Shown in pieces: positions 1-11,892 of a DNA stretch of 64,000 bases (within the stretch, counting starts at the first letter, position 1; each line of letters begins with the position of its first letter). Under the pieces are notes generated by a model. That model ran no database searches. It saw only the letters and a list, made by a program, of their open reading frames with translations, and had not been told where the DNA came from. The position numbers and the translations under genes are program-made. The stretch is from Adiantum capillus-veneris (lineage: Eukaryota; Streptophyta; Polypodiopsida; Polypodiales; Pteridaceae), in contig CM043960.1 of assembly GCA_014529385.2 (NCBI GenBank), positions 33,147,396 to 33,211,395 of the forward strand, written 5' to 3'.

Positions 1-347
1 GTATGGAAAGAGAGTGATCCAAGGGGCCTTTGAGGGGCCTCTATAGTGAAACCGATGCATTTGACAATGGAGGGGTGCAATGTTTGCATGCTCTCCTTTG
101 CTTGGAAGCTATCAAACTTTGTTTTTGCCCCTCCCTTTAAGCATTTGTCTATGTAATTGATGTGCTCTGGAAAGAAGGATATGCTCTTAATGGTATATAA
201 GTTGCAGACACCAAATGAGCCTGCTCCAATCTTGTTGGAACCTTCTACCATGGATTCATGGGGAATGCCAATCAAAGAGGTACACCTAGCATTCAACACT
301 GTGCACATGAATGTTCCTGCCCCACTGGTAAAAAATCGTCCACCGAT
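1..347 (-). pseudogene. Protein-kinase-like N-lobe fragment, runs off the left edge
   Basis: Reading the minus strand from an in-frame TAG near 346 to the window edge gives an open frame of about 115 codons. It contains a glycine-rich loop-like IGAGSFGV, then YTIKSI at the place of the VAIK lysine strand, then LHPSIVKCIGF, which resembles the helix-C/strand-4 text of plant serine/threonine kinases. The spacing between glycine loop and lysine strand is several residues shorter than usual, so a small deletion is likely. No methionine start is obvious and the C-lobe would lie outside the window. Assignment rests on motif resemblance only. It could be a dead gene fragment carried by a transposon or the edge of a real gene. 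The overlapping plus-strand ORF (157-597) has no recognisable features. Confidence 0.4.
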
Positions 348-1017
348 GACTCCCTATACATCTTGCACCATCTTGACTCACTTGGGTGAAAGTTCACTCT
401 CTTCATCTTTATCTTTCCTTCTGGACTATTTGTCCCATAGCTCTACTTTGGAAATGTTGCAAGTGGGAGTAATGTCTTATTTCAAGTCTATGGAACATAT
501 ATTCGTGCTACCAAGTATCGTCTTTGATTTTATGATGTGGGTTAAATTCTTACTCTTTGATGATCCTTCCCTTAATCCTTCCATGTCCTTCATTTAAGAG
601 TTCTTTTAGTCCTTATTTATCTCTCCAAGCTTGCTTGATGGGTACCATTATCCACCGTATCTTCTTTGCCTCCTTTTGTGTGAGGTGGGCATCCTTCCAT
701 CTCCAACTTGTCTCCTTGTAGCCTTCATGCAAACACTTCCATTGCTTGCATCTCATACCTGCAACAAAACATGATTGTGGTTGCTTTTTCTCTTACTCAA
801 GGTGAGCTTTAAAGAAGCTACATGTGAGATCGTCTTGACACACACTTCATGGGGAAAAGAGAGCCTAATCTTTTCTTGACTTTGGCTGAAACAAATTTTG
901 TAATCTCTATGTCCTTTGAAGAGTTGTCCTTGCCTCTTCACTAATTTGTGACCTTCATCATGTGGCTTCACTTTAGCTTGATTTTCTCCTCTTTGAAGAC
1001 TATTGCTTTTACATGAT

Positions 1018-1029
1018 GCACTGATACCA
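1018..1029 (-). other. Primer binding site of an X element
   Basis: Minus strand reads TGGTATCAGTGC immediately after an LTR end ..TTTTCACA. This matches the initiator-Met tRNA type PBS (TGGTATCAGAGC) except for one position, which identifies X as an LTR element and fixes its orientation. Confidence 0.65.
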
Positions 1030-1370
1030 TGTGAAAATGTGAGGGAAGAGATGGATCTTTGTGTGAAGATATATGTGAGAGAGGGAGGAGATGAAAACAA
1101 CTTAAATATGAGAGAGAATGATATAATATCATGGAAAGATTTATTATTCAAGGAACAACTATAAGATACAATCTAAGTATTTAAAGTACACAAACACATA
1201 CTTTGAAGTACTTGAGATACATTATGAGGCATTAAAGTATATTGTATAGAGTGTTGTTAACTAGGAAAACATACTCATTATATTTGGGACTTCCAAGATG
1301 ATATTAGGTAGGAGCATGTTAAAACAATGTGGGCTCTGATGTCATGTCAAAAATGCATGCTCCAATACCA

Positions 1371-1677
1371 TGTGAAAATATGAGGAAAGAGGGATCTTTG
1401 TGCCAAGATATATGTGAGAGAGAGGAGATAAACTGGAAACCTTTCTTATCCACAAAAATACCATGAGATACAATTTGAGTACTTACAGTACATAAACAGA
1501 TACTTTAGAGTACTTTAATTGTTTGTAGAAGGTACTTTGAAGTACGTTGATAGGTATTGTGAAAGTACCTATGAAACACAATATAGGTACTTTTGAGAGA
1601 CACACTCATTGATCCCCAAACCCAAGGTAGAGATTATAGTCCCAAGTACAATGACTAAGTTTTCCCAGGTACCAACA
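1371..1677 (-). repeat. LTR of X element (left block)
   Basis: On the minus strand the LTR begins TGTTGGTACC at 1677 and ends ..ATTTTCACA at 1371, next to a degenerate PBS. It carries repeated 10-15-bp words (AAAGTAC/GTACTTT, TACTTTGAAGTAC) and aligns to the plus-strand LTR at 10,431-10,769. Confidence 0.6.
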
Positions 1678-2728
1678 CTCTATACATGATTATCTAATGG
1701 CTCACAATGTCTCTCAATGATGTTCTTTCTTTTTTTGAATGTTAAGATGTGATTGTACTTCATAGGAGCATCATTTCACCACCTTTCTAAGGTCACTACC
1801 TACGTTGTAGTGGCATATTTTCTATAGCCCAATACCATCTTGGAACTAGGCACCAATACTAGGCTCTAGGAACTAGGGTACACCTAGGTACAGCTGTGTA
1901 CAAAGGGACAAATGTAACCTGCTCTATTGCACTCTTTATAGCTGCTTTAGATAATTCTTCCAAGTGAATTTTGGGGAGTCCTTTGGTAGGTAGATCCTCC
2001 ATGATTAGGGAACATTCTCTTTTTAGTTTTCATCAAGGTATCACGATTGTATCTCTTGGTAGGTTGCTCCCAAGTTGGTATGTTGGCTCCTCTATGCAAT
2101 CTATAGTTTTGCATGCAACCAACTTGGTACCTTCACTAGAAATAATAGGAGTGAAACTAGGATAAACCATCTAACCAGATTGTATTCTCTCTTGAGTAGA
2201 GAAACTTATCTTTCTATTTTTCAAAAACATCGTTGTTGTAGGTGGCTTATATTACTCCTACAAATCTGTCTGTTGAACCTCCTGAAATAGCTCCAATTTT
2301 TTAAGTACTTTTCAACAATCTTCTAGGAATTTTATTTTAAAGACCTCCAATGTGTAGATGGGGTAAAATCCATACCCATGGCATGTATCCTCATGCCATA
2401 ACATCACACTTGAGTCCACTTCCATCATGCCTACATCCTTAGCCCTTGTTCACACCTCTAGTAGAGATGATGTCAACTTGCATATTTTGACACCTTCCCC
2501 TAAGTTCAACAACATCTCTAAGAAGTATACAAGATAAGAGAGGTGATCTGAACTTGGATCTTCAACACCTTCCCTCATGTTTGGTATCATCTCAAACTGA
2601 CCTTAGTTAATGAGGAGAGCCTTGGTGTGAGCTTTCATCTCCAACACCTTTCCTTAAATAATGTAACATCTTCTACCATTCTTGAAATCAAACAACATAA
2701 AGCTATGATAAAGAGCTCTACTCTTTGT

Positions 2729-2954
2729 TGATATTGGGGTGTAGGTCAGGTGACCATGGGAACCACCCCTAACTTCATTTTCTCTATAATGAAATATAGG
2801 GAGAGAAAGTGAGAGTCAACTTGCACTCTCACTTTCTACTCCACTAACCTAAGCAACTGTATGTGCTTCTCCTTCTTCCCCAATTCCCATTCACACACTC
2901 TCCCTTGCTAGTGCACCTACGCACACACGCATCCGCACGCACATGAACTCTACA
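2729..2954 (+). repeat. 5' LTR of E1
   Basis: Contains TTGGGGTGTAGGTCAGGTG, a stretch with AATGAAATATAGGGAGAGAAAG, and ends ..CTCTACA two bases before the PBS. It aligns with the reverse complement of 11,683-11,892. The first few bases are altered relative to the TGTTGGGG start of the other LTR. Confidence 0.75.
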
Positions 2955-3418
2955 ACTGGTATCAGAGCTTTGGCAACGGCGATCAACGCATGCGATAGCT
3001 TTCTAGTAAGATAGTATCAACAAAGCTCGGCTTGAGCTCGGCGGTGGTGGATCCTACTCGACGGTGTCAGATCGGAAATATAATGAAATATAGGGAGAGA
3101 AAGTGAGAGTTAACTTGCACTCTCACTTTCTACTCCACTAACCTAAGCAGTTATATGTGCTTCTCCTTCTTCCCCAATTCCCATTCACACAGTCTCCCTT
3201 GCTAGTGCACCTACGCACACACGCACCTACACTCTCTCGTGTGTGCGTGTGTGCACCTATGCACACACGCATCCGCACGCACGTGAACTCTACAATTGGT
3301 ATCAGAGCTTTGGCAACGGCGATCAACGCACGTGATAGATTTCTAGCAAGATAGTATCAACAAAGCTCGGATTGAGCTCGGCGGTGGTGGATCCTACTCG
3401 ACGGTGTCAGATCGGAAC
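2787..3418 (+). repeat. Tandem duplication of LTR 3' part, PBS and leader start of E1
   Basis: Unit 1 (about 2787-3077) and unit 2 (about 3079-3418) each contain the LTR 3' segment, a PBS, the words TTTGGCAACGGCGATCAACG and the end word GTGTCAGATCGGAA. Unit 2 is longer by about 45 bp through an expansion of GCACCTACGCACACACG-like words. The element therefore carries two PBS sites and one and a half LTRs at its 5' end. Confidence 0.8.
2957..2968 (+). other. Primer binding site of E1
   Basis: TGGTATCAGAGC, the canonical initiator-Met tRNA primer site of plant copia elements, two bases after the LTR end. A second copy (3297-3308) arises from the local tandem duplication. Confidence 0.85.
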
Positions 3419-3785
3419 TTCTACGATGAGCACCCAGAGGAGATTGGGCGAGATCTCGGATATCGGCATACCCCGCGTGCGCAACCCCTCTCTGTGAGAG
3501 AGGGATCTTGAGGATTCTCAAATAATTGGGCAAGAAATGGAGATATGTGTGCAGTAGGTAGAGCTTGGAGAGAGAAATCAAGCAAAAGGTGGACCGAGCA
3601 GAGCAAGCCGAGAGTCGACAAGCACAGGGAATCGATTGCAAGAGCTTGAAAGTAAGACTTGAAAGTAAGACTTGAAAGCTATAAGCAGGAAATTGAAGCT
3701 TGAAGACAATGTTGTGGCAAAACAAATTAGGAAAATTGAGGAAGGTCTTGGAGAGTAGAGGCACCGATTAGGCGTGTGCTTGCGT

Positions 3786-3910
<125 letters not shown>

Positions 3911-4397
3911 CGGAAGCAAACCTTGAAGTGCCAGAGGGAATTCTATAACATGAATCAAGAAGCAAATCTAGCAAGTTAAGGGGAAAAATTAAAACTAATA
4001 AGCAATCGAGTAGATTGCGGATAGCAATTTTCACACACAGTGGAGCAGATCCAAGCAGTCGCAATTCAACAGTATAGTAAAAAGATGGCAGAGAAAAGGA
4101 AAATGGAAGAATTGGGGGAGTTGAGGCATTTGCAGTAAATCGGGCAGCCAACACTGACACTGAGACGACAGTGAGCACTTTGAGGAAATTACAAATTTGC
4201 ACGAAAATTAGGCAGCTCAACAGAAGCGAGTGTAGCAAATTGAAAGCAAAATCGAGCAATTGGTGAAATTGGATCACTTGAGACACATGAGAACTCGAGC
4301 TTGAAACCCGAGCAGCGGTTCAAACCAGCAGTGTTGGCCTCAAAGGGAGCACATTTGCTACGCTGGCCTACACAAAGTTGGAAGTGTGTGTGATGAT

Positions 4398-4399
<2 letters not shown>

Positions 4400-4485
<86 letters not shown>
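4400..4485. repeat. (CT)n microsatellite in E1 leader
   Basis: About 43 uninterrupted CT units followed by an eight-base C run. Confidence 0.95.
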
Positions 4486-4487
<2 letters not shown>

Positions 4488-4669
4488 CCCCCATGCGCAA
4501 TCTCGGCTGAGTCTGACCTTTGACACAGCTGACAGACAGATCAATTGAAATTAGTTTTTTTAAACCTTGGGCCTAAGGGTGGGTGCACACCCCTCCTTTC
4601 CTATTGTCAACTCGACATCCCGGCCCTCGTTCACCCGAGTGCAAGAGAGAGAGGGAGATCTTCTCAGCA

Positions 4670-4788
<119 letters not shown>

Positions 4789-5951
4789 GGATCTACTCAT
4801 TGACGGAGTTTTCTCCACCATTTTTGAGGGCGCCTTTGACATTTGACTTCTTCAAGATTCAATGACTTTGCCATCAACATCGGTGTTCTTCTCGACATCT
4901 CGCATTACACGACAAATTCTCGACATCTGATCCTGATGCCAGGTTTTTTCTACGGACCACCACTTTTCCGTGGACATCGTTGCTCATGACCTACACGGGT
5001 CAGGTGCCTCTACCATAGAGGAGTGACACCTGGCATCGGCATCGAGCATTTTTGCGGCTACCCGACTAGCATACTTTCATCCGATTGACGATGAAAAGCA
5101 ACATCGACCAGTTTTTTTTTTCAACAACAACATAAAGAGAGCACTCACATCCTCTTTTTTTGCGGTCTCTTGAGAGACGCTTTTCCCAAACACACTGCTT
5201 GGAGGTGAAGTTGTCAGCATCGACATTACAGGTGGTGTACGCATTGGAGACCCGACCAATTGACATTTTTTGACTGAGGCATAGACTTGGGCTATAGCCA
5301 TACAGGTGGTGTCTTCACAGTGGTTACGATATTATGTTGTTTTCTTGTTAGAAAGCCTAATCCCTGTAGGGATTTTATCACTTGGAAATTCTATGTACGC
5401 ATGTTGTGGATACTGACTATGCATGTCTTATGTGGAGCCATATTTGGCTAGCCTTGGTAGTTTCCCTGTTCGTTTCTAAGACTCAATTCCAAAAGATCCC
5501 TTTTTGAGACTATGGCTAATGTCTTTGAGTGTGTGCAGCCTATTGGAGGGACCAACGTGAGGTTTCCTTTGAGATGGGGTATTCTCAAATATTGAGATAC
5601 TTGCGGTTATACAAGTAGCTGGAGTTCCCCATTATGGTACCCTTGCCATAGGATATGTATCTAGTCAAATTTTATGCTCAACATCGTGTATGGCAGTCTA
5701 TTGGCAGTGATAGTGTCAATTTTTTGATGCTCAATTAGTGCAATTGGCACATTCTATGCGGTTTTTGACTTGAGTTTTGACTCCTCATAGAAAGGAGACT
5801 TTGCCAAATTTTTCCCGCGAGTCGTGACTTTCATGGTGGCACTTTTGAGCTTATTTTTCTTGAGATTTTTCTCCCGATACAATAGTTAATGTGCCCAAAT
5901 TTTTGCAGCTTCTTGCCATAGTTTGACACCTCTCAAACCCTCTTGTCAGTA

Positions 5952-6810
5952 ATGGCTTCTTCTTCAGAAAAGGAGTTTCATCCACAGGTTTGATGGCAGC
6001 AAGTTCACCATGTGGAAAGAGCACATGAAGGATGTTTTGACTAACAAAGGTCTATCAAAACTGCTAAAAGAGCATGTAGAGGGTGATAGCTATACGCAGG
6101 CTCAATGGGAGCTTTTGGATGCGATCCATGGCTACGATACATCTACATCTAGCCTAGTCAGTGTTCTCCACTATCATAGGGAAGACGACAACCAAGAATC
6201 TATGGGATGGCTTATGTTCAGCATAGGAGAGCAAAAGTGCACTATCATAGGAAAGACGACAGCCAAGGATCTATGGAATAGCTTATGTTCAGCATGGGAG
6301 AGCAAAAGTGCATCCGACAATGTTTTTCTCCTGAAAAATCTTATGAAGCTCGACATGAAATAAGGTAGCAGAGTTTTTGGACACTTAAATGAGTTCAACT
6401 CCTTGTTTAGTCAATTGATATCTTAGGGCTTTAGTGAGTTTGATGACGAGATCAAGTCTATATTCTTGTTATTCTCTCTACCCAGTTCATGGGACATATT
6501 TTACACAACCATTAGTAATTCAGCTCCGAATGGCAAGTTAATGTTCAATGATGTCACAAATGCATTGCTCACTGAAGAGATTTGGCATAAATCTCTTGAA
6601 GGTGCTAGTCATGGAGATGCATATATGGCTGGTAGTTCAATGAAGCAAAGAGGCCGTGATAAAAACAAGAAAAAAAGAAAATGTAGAGAGCAAAATCCTC
6701 GTAGTCCAAGCAGAAACAAGAACTCTAGTAGAGAAGCAGTGCCAAAAATGTTCAGTGTTACCATTTCCACAAAAAGGACCATTACAAAAAGGATTGTTGT
6801 AATTTCCTAA
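5952..6810 (+). pseudogene. gag: E1 gag (UBN2-type nucleocapsid polyprotein), broken
   Basis: A start at 5952 reads MASSSEKEFHPQ and then needs a frame change to continue into the 6010-6363 frame (FTMWKEHMKDVL.., typical copia gag text KFxxWkxxmkdvL). A stop at 6361-6363 and another near 6424 interrupt the downstream part (PSSWDIFYTTISNSAP). A 71-bp tandem duplication (6171-6241 and 6242-6312) lies within it. The CCHC zinc knuckle at 6756-6797 survives only in a shifted frame and its second Cys is a Phe (CYHF..H..C). The product would form the virus-like particle; this copy cannot. Confidence 0.8.
6171..6312 (+). repeat. 71-bp tandem duplication inside E1 gag
   Basis: Two adjacent copies begin CTATCATAGG(G/A)AAGACGACA and end GAGAGCAAAAGTGC, about 90 percent alike. 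The unit is not a multiple of three; only the second copy is read in the gag frame. Confidence 0.9.
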
Positions 6811-6824
6811 GAGAGCAGAAAAAC

Positions 6825-7385
6825 ATGCAAAAAGATAATTTTGGCAAAGACAAAAGTAAGGTAAAGATTGAGGAGATCAACGTGGTTGAGTCTCCCATAC
6901 CTACTACCACTATAGTAGAGAATGCTCCTCCTTTAGTGATGAATGTTATGCCATCACTGATTCATGCAGAGGTGATAGCTGATCCCTCAGATGTTATCAA
7001 TTTCACTTTGGATCTCACTCCAGATGCTTTGGTTGCACACGATGAGGGTTATGTGCAAAATTGGATTCTAGGTTATGGTGTAAGTTTTCATGTCACACCC
7101 CATAGAGATTGGTTTTCCTCTTATGCGTTCATAGTCAATCTTGGTGATTCCTATGAGCTTGACATTATTGGCATTGGTGATGTGAAGCTTAGAATGCATA
7201 ACGACACTACTTTTGTATTGCAAGATGTCAGACATGTGTCCAAGCTTACAAAGAGTATGCTTTCTATAGGGCAATTGGATGACCTTGGTTACACTACAGT
7301 ATTTGGTAATAGTTCTTGGATAATCCGCAAGAACAACCTTGTCATGAAAGGTCGTAAAAACAGATCCACTCTATGTGTGTATTAA
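6825..7385 (+). pseudogene. E1 aspartic protease region with lost active site
   Basis: The frame covers the copia protease: after a linker, WILGYGVSFHVTPHRDWFSSY aligns to the usual WILDSGASxHV pattern, but the catalytic DSGA is GYGV. Downstream DVRHVSKLTKSMLSIGQL is the typical protease C-terminal text (vRHVPxltkNLlSvgqL). The loss of the aspartate alone would abolish polyprotein cleavage. Confidence 0.8.
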
Positions 7386-8285
7386 GTGTTGACGAACACT
7401 CTATCTATGTTTTCGAGCTTCCGTCTACTACTGAGTTGTGGCATAGCTGGCTAGGGCATATTAGCCAAAAGGGAATGAAAACACTTCAACGTTTTGGCTA
7501 CTTACCTGTGTTAGATTACAAAAATCTCCATTGTGTGAGCATTGTCTTTATGGCAAACATACTAGGTTGACATCTTTGCCATTGAACAAGAAACTAGGCA
7601 AACCCCTAGAATTAGTGCACAGTGATTTGTGTGGTCCAATGCCACATAAGACTCTAGGGGGGGCAAAGTAATTTCTCACGTTCATAGATGATTCTACCAA
7701 AAAGGTGGGTTTGTATCTCCTTAAGAGTAAGGAAGAAGTCTTTTCTACATTCCAAAAATTCCTCTCCATTGTTGAGAACCAATCAGGGAAAAACCTCAAA
7801 GATTTTTGCACGGACAAATGGTGGAGAATATGTCTCCACAAAGCTCAAGGATTTCTGCAGTTGAAGAGGCATTTGTAGGTGGTTTAATGCTCCCTACACA
7901 CCTACTCAGAATGGGATGGCTGAAAGAATGAATGGCACGATTCAAGAGACAGTGGTCTATGATTTCTGTGGCAAAATTTACTCCAAAGTTTTGGGGGGAA
8001 GTTGTTTTGAGAGCAGTGCACATTATCAATAGGTCACCTAGCTCTCCTTTGAATTTCAAGGTTCTAGAGGAATTGTGGACTGGGAAAATGCCAAGCTATG
8101 AGCATTTGCGTGTGTTTGGATGTGAGGAAAATGCACATGTGCCCAAAGAACTTCGTCTCAAGTTAGATCCCAGGTCACACAAATGCATTTTTATTGGCTA
8201 TGGTGCAGATGGAGAGATGGGCTATCGTCTCTGGCACCTGGAATCCCACAAAGTCATTCGTAGTTCACATGTGATTTTCAATTAA
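7373..8285 (+). pseudogene. E1 GAG-pre-integrase and integrase, multiple frame breaks
   Basis: LWHSWLGHISQKGMKTL (from about 7436) is the gag-pre-integrase zinc-finger start. HSDLCGPMP (about 7618) supplies the first catalytic Asp of the rve integrase core, followed by an in-frame stop near 7669. The second Asp region (CTDKWWR..) is shifted. The frame from 7932 holds the integrase C-terminal text MPSYEHLRVFGCEENAHVP and CIFIGYG. At least three lesions break it. Confidence 0.8.
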
Positions 8286-8291
8286 TCAAAG

Positions 8292-8892
8292 ATGCACAAG
8301 AAGCCCATTAAAAAAATTGAGTACATACATGTTCGATTTGAGGATGTAGCCTCTAAACCAACTCAATTTAGTAGTGATGTACCTAATCCTCAAGTGAAAG
8401 ATACTACTAATGCTCCAAAAAGAGCAGAGTCCAGCAGTCAGGCACCGAGACACTCTACAAGAGTATCACATGTGCCCGAGCGGTTTGATCCGGGTATACA
8501 CCACATTTTGGTCACAAATGGTGGAGACCCAACATGCTACAAAGAAGCTATCCCAATGGATGATAGAGTTAAGTGGGAGCAGGCTATGCAATCAGAATAC
8601 AATTTGATTGAGGCTAATGAGACATGGGATTTGGTTAAACTACCACATGTAAAACATGCTCTACCTTGCAGGTAGGTATACAAGAAGAAGTATACAGCGG
8701 AAGATCTCAAGCCTAGGTACAAGGCTCATCTAGTTGCCAAGGGCTTCAAGCAGCAAAAAGGTGTGAATTTTGACAATAACTTCTCTCCATTAGTCAAGAT
8801 GACTACACTTCACACCGTGCTTGGCTTGGTTTCTATCTAGGATATGGAACTTATCCAAATGGACATGAAAATAGCATTTCTTTATGGGGATC
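8292..8892 (+). pseudogene. E1 reverse transcriptase, N-terminal part, truncated
   Basis: Text around SRLCNQ/EANETWDLVKLPHVKHALPC and then KARLVAKGF-like and FSPLVKMTTL motifs are copia RT_RVT2. A stop lies at 8673-8675 and another near 8838. Sequence stops being RT after AFLYGDL at about 8892. The catalytic VDD box is not here but on the minus strand at about 12,930. Confidence 0.8.
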
Positions 8893-10430
8893 TAGTTGAA
8901 GCTACATGAAGGTCTCAAATTAGGGAAAAGACCGGCCATGGAAGAGGCAAGGACAACTCTTCAAAGGAAATGGAGATTTGAATATTTGTTGCAGCTAAAG
9001 CAAAAGAAATATCAACTTCTTTCCCCCATGAAGTGTTGCAAGAGGATGTCATGTGTGGATTTCTCAAATCTCATCTTGAAGAAGAGGAAAGGAAACCACA
9101 ATCATGTTTTGTTGTAGGCATGAGATGCAAGCAATGGAAGTGTTTGTATAAAGGATGCAAGCAGATAAGCTGAAGATGGAAGATAGGATGACCATCTCAC
9201 AGAAAAGGAGGCAAAGAAGCTATGGTGGAGAATGGAACCCATCAAGCAAGCTTGGAGAGATCCATAAGGATTAGAAGGACTCTCAAAGGAAGGACTGGAA
9301 GCTTAGAGAAATCTCAAAAGGAAGGAGACAAGGTAAACCTACATGAATTTTGACAAATCAAAGGATCAAGGGAAGGATAATCAAAGAGTAATGTCCTTTC
9401 ATCATAGCTTTGTGTTGTTTGATTTCAGGAATGGTAGAAGATGCTATAGGATTGAGGAAAGGTGTTGGAGATAAGTGCTCACACCAAGGCTCTCCTCATT
9501 AACAAGGGTCATTTGGAGATGATGAAAAACTTGAGGGAAGGTGTTGAAGCTCCAAGTTTGGATCATATATCCCATCTTGTATATTTCTAAGAGATGTTGT
9601 TGAACTTGAAGGAAGGTGTTAAAATAAGCAAGTTCACATCATCTCTACTAGAGGTGTGAGCACGGGATAAAGATGAAGGCATTATGGAAGTGGACTCAAG
9701 CGGTGATGTTAAGGGATGCGAATATGTGCCCATGGTCACGGAGTTTACTCAGGAGGTCTTTACAACAAAGCACTTAGAAAACTACTGGAACGCACCTGAA
9801 AGGTAGGCGCAATTTCAGGAGGTTCAATAGGCAAAATTTTAGGAGTGATACAGCTACCTACAATAGCGATCTCGTGAAGCAATACAAAGAGAAGTTTCTT
9901 TACTCAATATAGACTACAATATTGTCAAAGGGTCTATCGTAATTCCACTTCTACCATTTTTGCTGAAGGCATGAAATTGGTTATGAGCACAGTTGTAGAC
10001 TACACAATGGAGCCAACATACGAACTTGGGAGCAACCTACCAAGAGATAAAGTCGTGATCTCTTGATGAAGTGTAAACAAAAAATTCTCCTCTCATCATG
10101 GAGGATCTACATACCAAAGGAATCCCTTAAATTCACTTGTAAGAGTCACATCATCTATAAAGAGCACAAAAGAGCAAGATGCAGTTGTCCCTTTGTACAC
10201 AGTTGTAGCTAGGTGTATCCTAGTGCATAGAGCCTAGTATTGGTGCCTAGTTCCAAGATGATATTGGGATAGATCAAGGATGCCACTACAATTTAGGTAG
10301 TTACCTTAGAAAGGTGGTGAATTGATGCTTCTATGAGGTACAATCACATATGAGCATTCAAAAAAAGAAGAGAGAACATAGTCAGAGACAATGTGAGCCA
10401 TTAGATAATCATGCATAGAGTGTTGTTACC

Positions 10431-10769
10431 CGGGAAAACTTAGTCATCATACTTGGGAGTGTAGCCTCTACATTGGGTTTGGGTATCAGATATTGCATCT
10501 CTCAAAAGTACCTATACTGTGTATCATAGGTACTTTCACCATACCTATCAAGGTACTTCAAAGTACCCTTTGTAGACATTGAAAATTACTGTAAAGTATC
10601 TGTTAGTGTATTGTAAGTACTCAAATTATATCTCATGGTAGTCTGTGAATAAGAAAGGTTTCCATTACATTATATCATGTCTATCTCATTTTTGAGTTGT
10701 GTTTATCTCCTCTCTCTCACACATATATCTTGGCACAAAAATCCCTCTCTCTTGCCTCATATTTTCACA
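10431..10769 (+). repeat. LTR of X element (right block)
   Basis: Starts TGTTGTTACCCGGGAAAAC and ends CTCATATTTTCACA, 339 bp, followed directly by TGGTATTAGAGG, a degraded Met-type PBS. Confidence 0.65.
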
Positions 10770-10889
10770 TGGTATTAGAGGATGCATATTTGACATGGTA
10801 TCAAAGCTCACATTCTTTTAACATGATTCTACCCAATATCATTTTGGAAGTTCCAAGTACAATGTGTTTTCTCAGTTAACAACACTCTA

Positions 10890-11136
10890 TATAATGTAAT
10901 TTAATGCCTCACAATGTCTATCAAGTATTTTAAAGTATCTATTCGTGTACTTTAAATACTCAGATTGTATCTCACAATTGTTTCCTAAAGAATAAATCTT
11001 TCCATTACATTATATCATTATCTCTCATATTTGAGTTGTGTTCATCTCCTCCCTCTCTCATATTTAAGTTGTGGTCATCTCCTCCCTCTCTCACATATAT
11101 CTTGGCACGATCCATCTCTTCCCTCACATTTTCACA
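10890..11136 (+). repeat. Partial LTR of a second X element
   Basis: Ends CCCTCACATTTTCACA at 11,136 and is followed by a decayed PBS (TGATATCCGCGC). Its first part is missing; the preceding spacer carries an LTR start in the opposite orientation (TGTTGTTAAC on the minus strand at about 10,889). A CTCATATTT(A/G)AGTTGTG-type segment is locally duplicated at 11,020-11,090. Confidence 0.5.
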
Positions 11137-11682
11137 TGATATCCGCGCATCATGTAAAATCAATAGTCTTCAAATAGGAGACAATCAAGCTGAAGCAAAG
11201 CTATGTGAAGCTCTCAAATCAGGGAAAAGATCAGCCATGGAAGAGGCAAGTACGACTCTTCAAAGGACATGGCGATTACAACATGTGTTGCATCCAAATT
11301 CAAGGAAATATCAAGCTTTCTTTCCCTCTAAAGTGGTGCAAGAAGATATCATGTGTGGATTTCACAATGCTCATCTTGAGTAAGAGAAAGAAACCACAAT
11401 CGTGTGCCATTACAGGTATGAGATGAAAGCAATGGAAGTGTTTACATGAAGTCTGTAAGGAGAAAAGTTGGAGATGGAAGATAGGATGCCCATCTCACAC
11501 AAAAGGAGGAAAAGAAGCTACAGTGGAGAATGAACCCATTAAGTAAGCTTGGAGAGATCCATAAGGACTATAAGGACTCCTAAAGGAAGGACATGGAAGC
11601 TTGGAGAAGTCTCAAAGGAAGTAGACAAGGCATAGCTACATGAATTTTAGCAAATCAAAATATCAAGGGAAGGATCAACTCT

Positions 11683-11892
11683 AGAGTTTGCGTGTGTGTG
11701 CGCGTAGGTGCAATAGCAAGAGAGAGTGTGTGAGGGGGAATTGGGAAAGAAGGAGAAGCATAGACAGCTACTTAGGTTAGTGGAGTAGAAAGTGAGAGTG
11801 CAAGTTAACTCTCACTTTCTATCTCTATATTTCAATATAGAGAAAATGAAGTTAGGGGTGGTTCCCATGGCCACCTGGCCTACACCCCAACA
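11683..11892 (-). repeat. 3' LTR of E1 (inverted)
   Basis: On the minus strand it begins TGTTGGGGTGTAGGCCAGG at 11,892, immediately after a purine-rich tract, and ends ..AACTCTAG next to X sequence. It matches the 5' LTR at 2729-2954 along its length. Confidence 0.8.

Larger units (their letters stand above)
546..2728 (-). mobile_element. X family: non-autonomous LTR element copies, left block
   Basis: In minus orientation this block holds part of one X copy (internal 546-1017, PBS-like site, LTR piece to about 1250), a short spacer, a fuller LTR (1371-1677) and internal sequence to 2728. It is collinear with the reverse complement of about 9,400-11,660, including a shared stretch with the words TTGGTAGGTTGCTCCCAAG (around 2055) and their counterpart at 10,020-10,060. 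No gag or pol motifs occur in any frame, so X looks like a LARD-type or otherwise non-autonomous LTR element mobilised in trans. The block stops abruptly at 2728 where the LTR of E1 begins. Confidence 0.65.
8895..11682 (+). mobile_element. X family copies, right block (inverted relative to left block)
   Basis: Order: internal region of one X copy (8895-10,430), LTR (10,431-10,769), PBS-like site, spacer, partial LTR (about 10,890-11,136), internal region of a second X copy (11,137-11,682). Two internal segments within the block (around 8,900-9,330 and 11,190-11,640) are direct repeats of each other, containing AAGAGGCAA and GTGCAAGAAGATATCATGTG-like words. The short ORFs here share text such as MEEARTTLQRKW/MEEASTTLQRTW but match no gag or pol family I recognise. 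The block ends at the remnant LTR of E1. Confidence 0.65.

Noticed and set aside
157-597. 146-codon plus-strand ORF
   Set aside because: No recognisable domain; it overlaps antisense the kinase-like frame, which has better motif support.
753-1151. 132-codon minus ORF within X
   Set aside because: Crosses the LTR/PBS junction and lacks gag motifs; open by chance.
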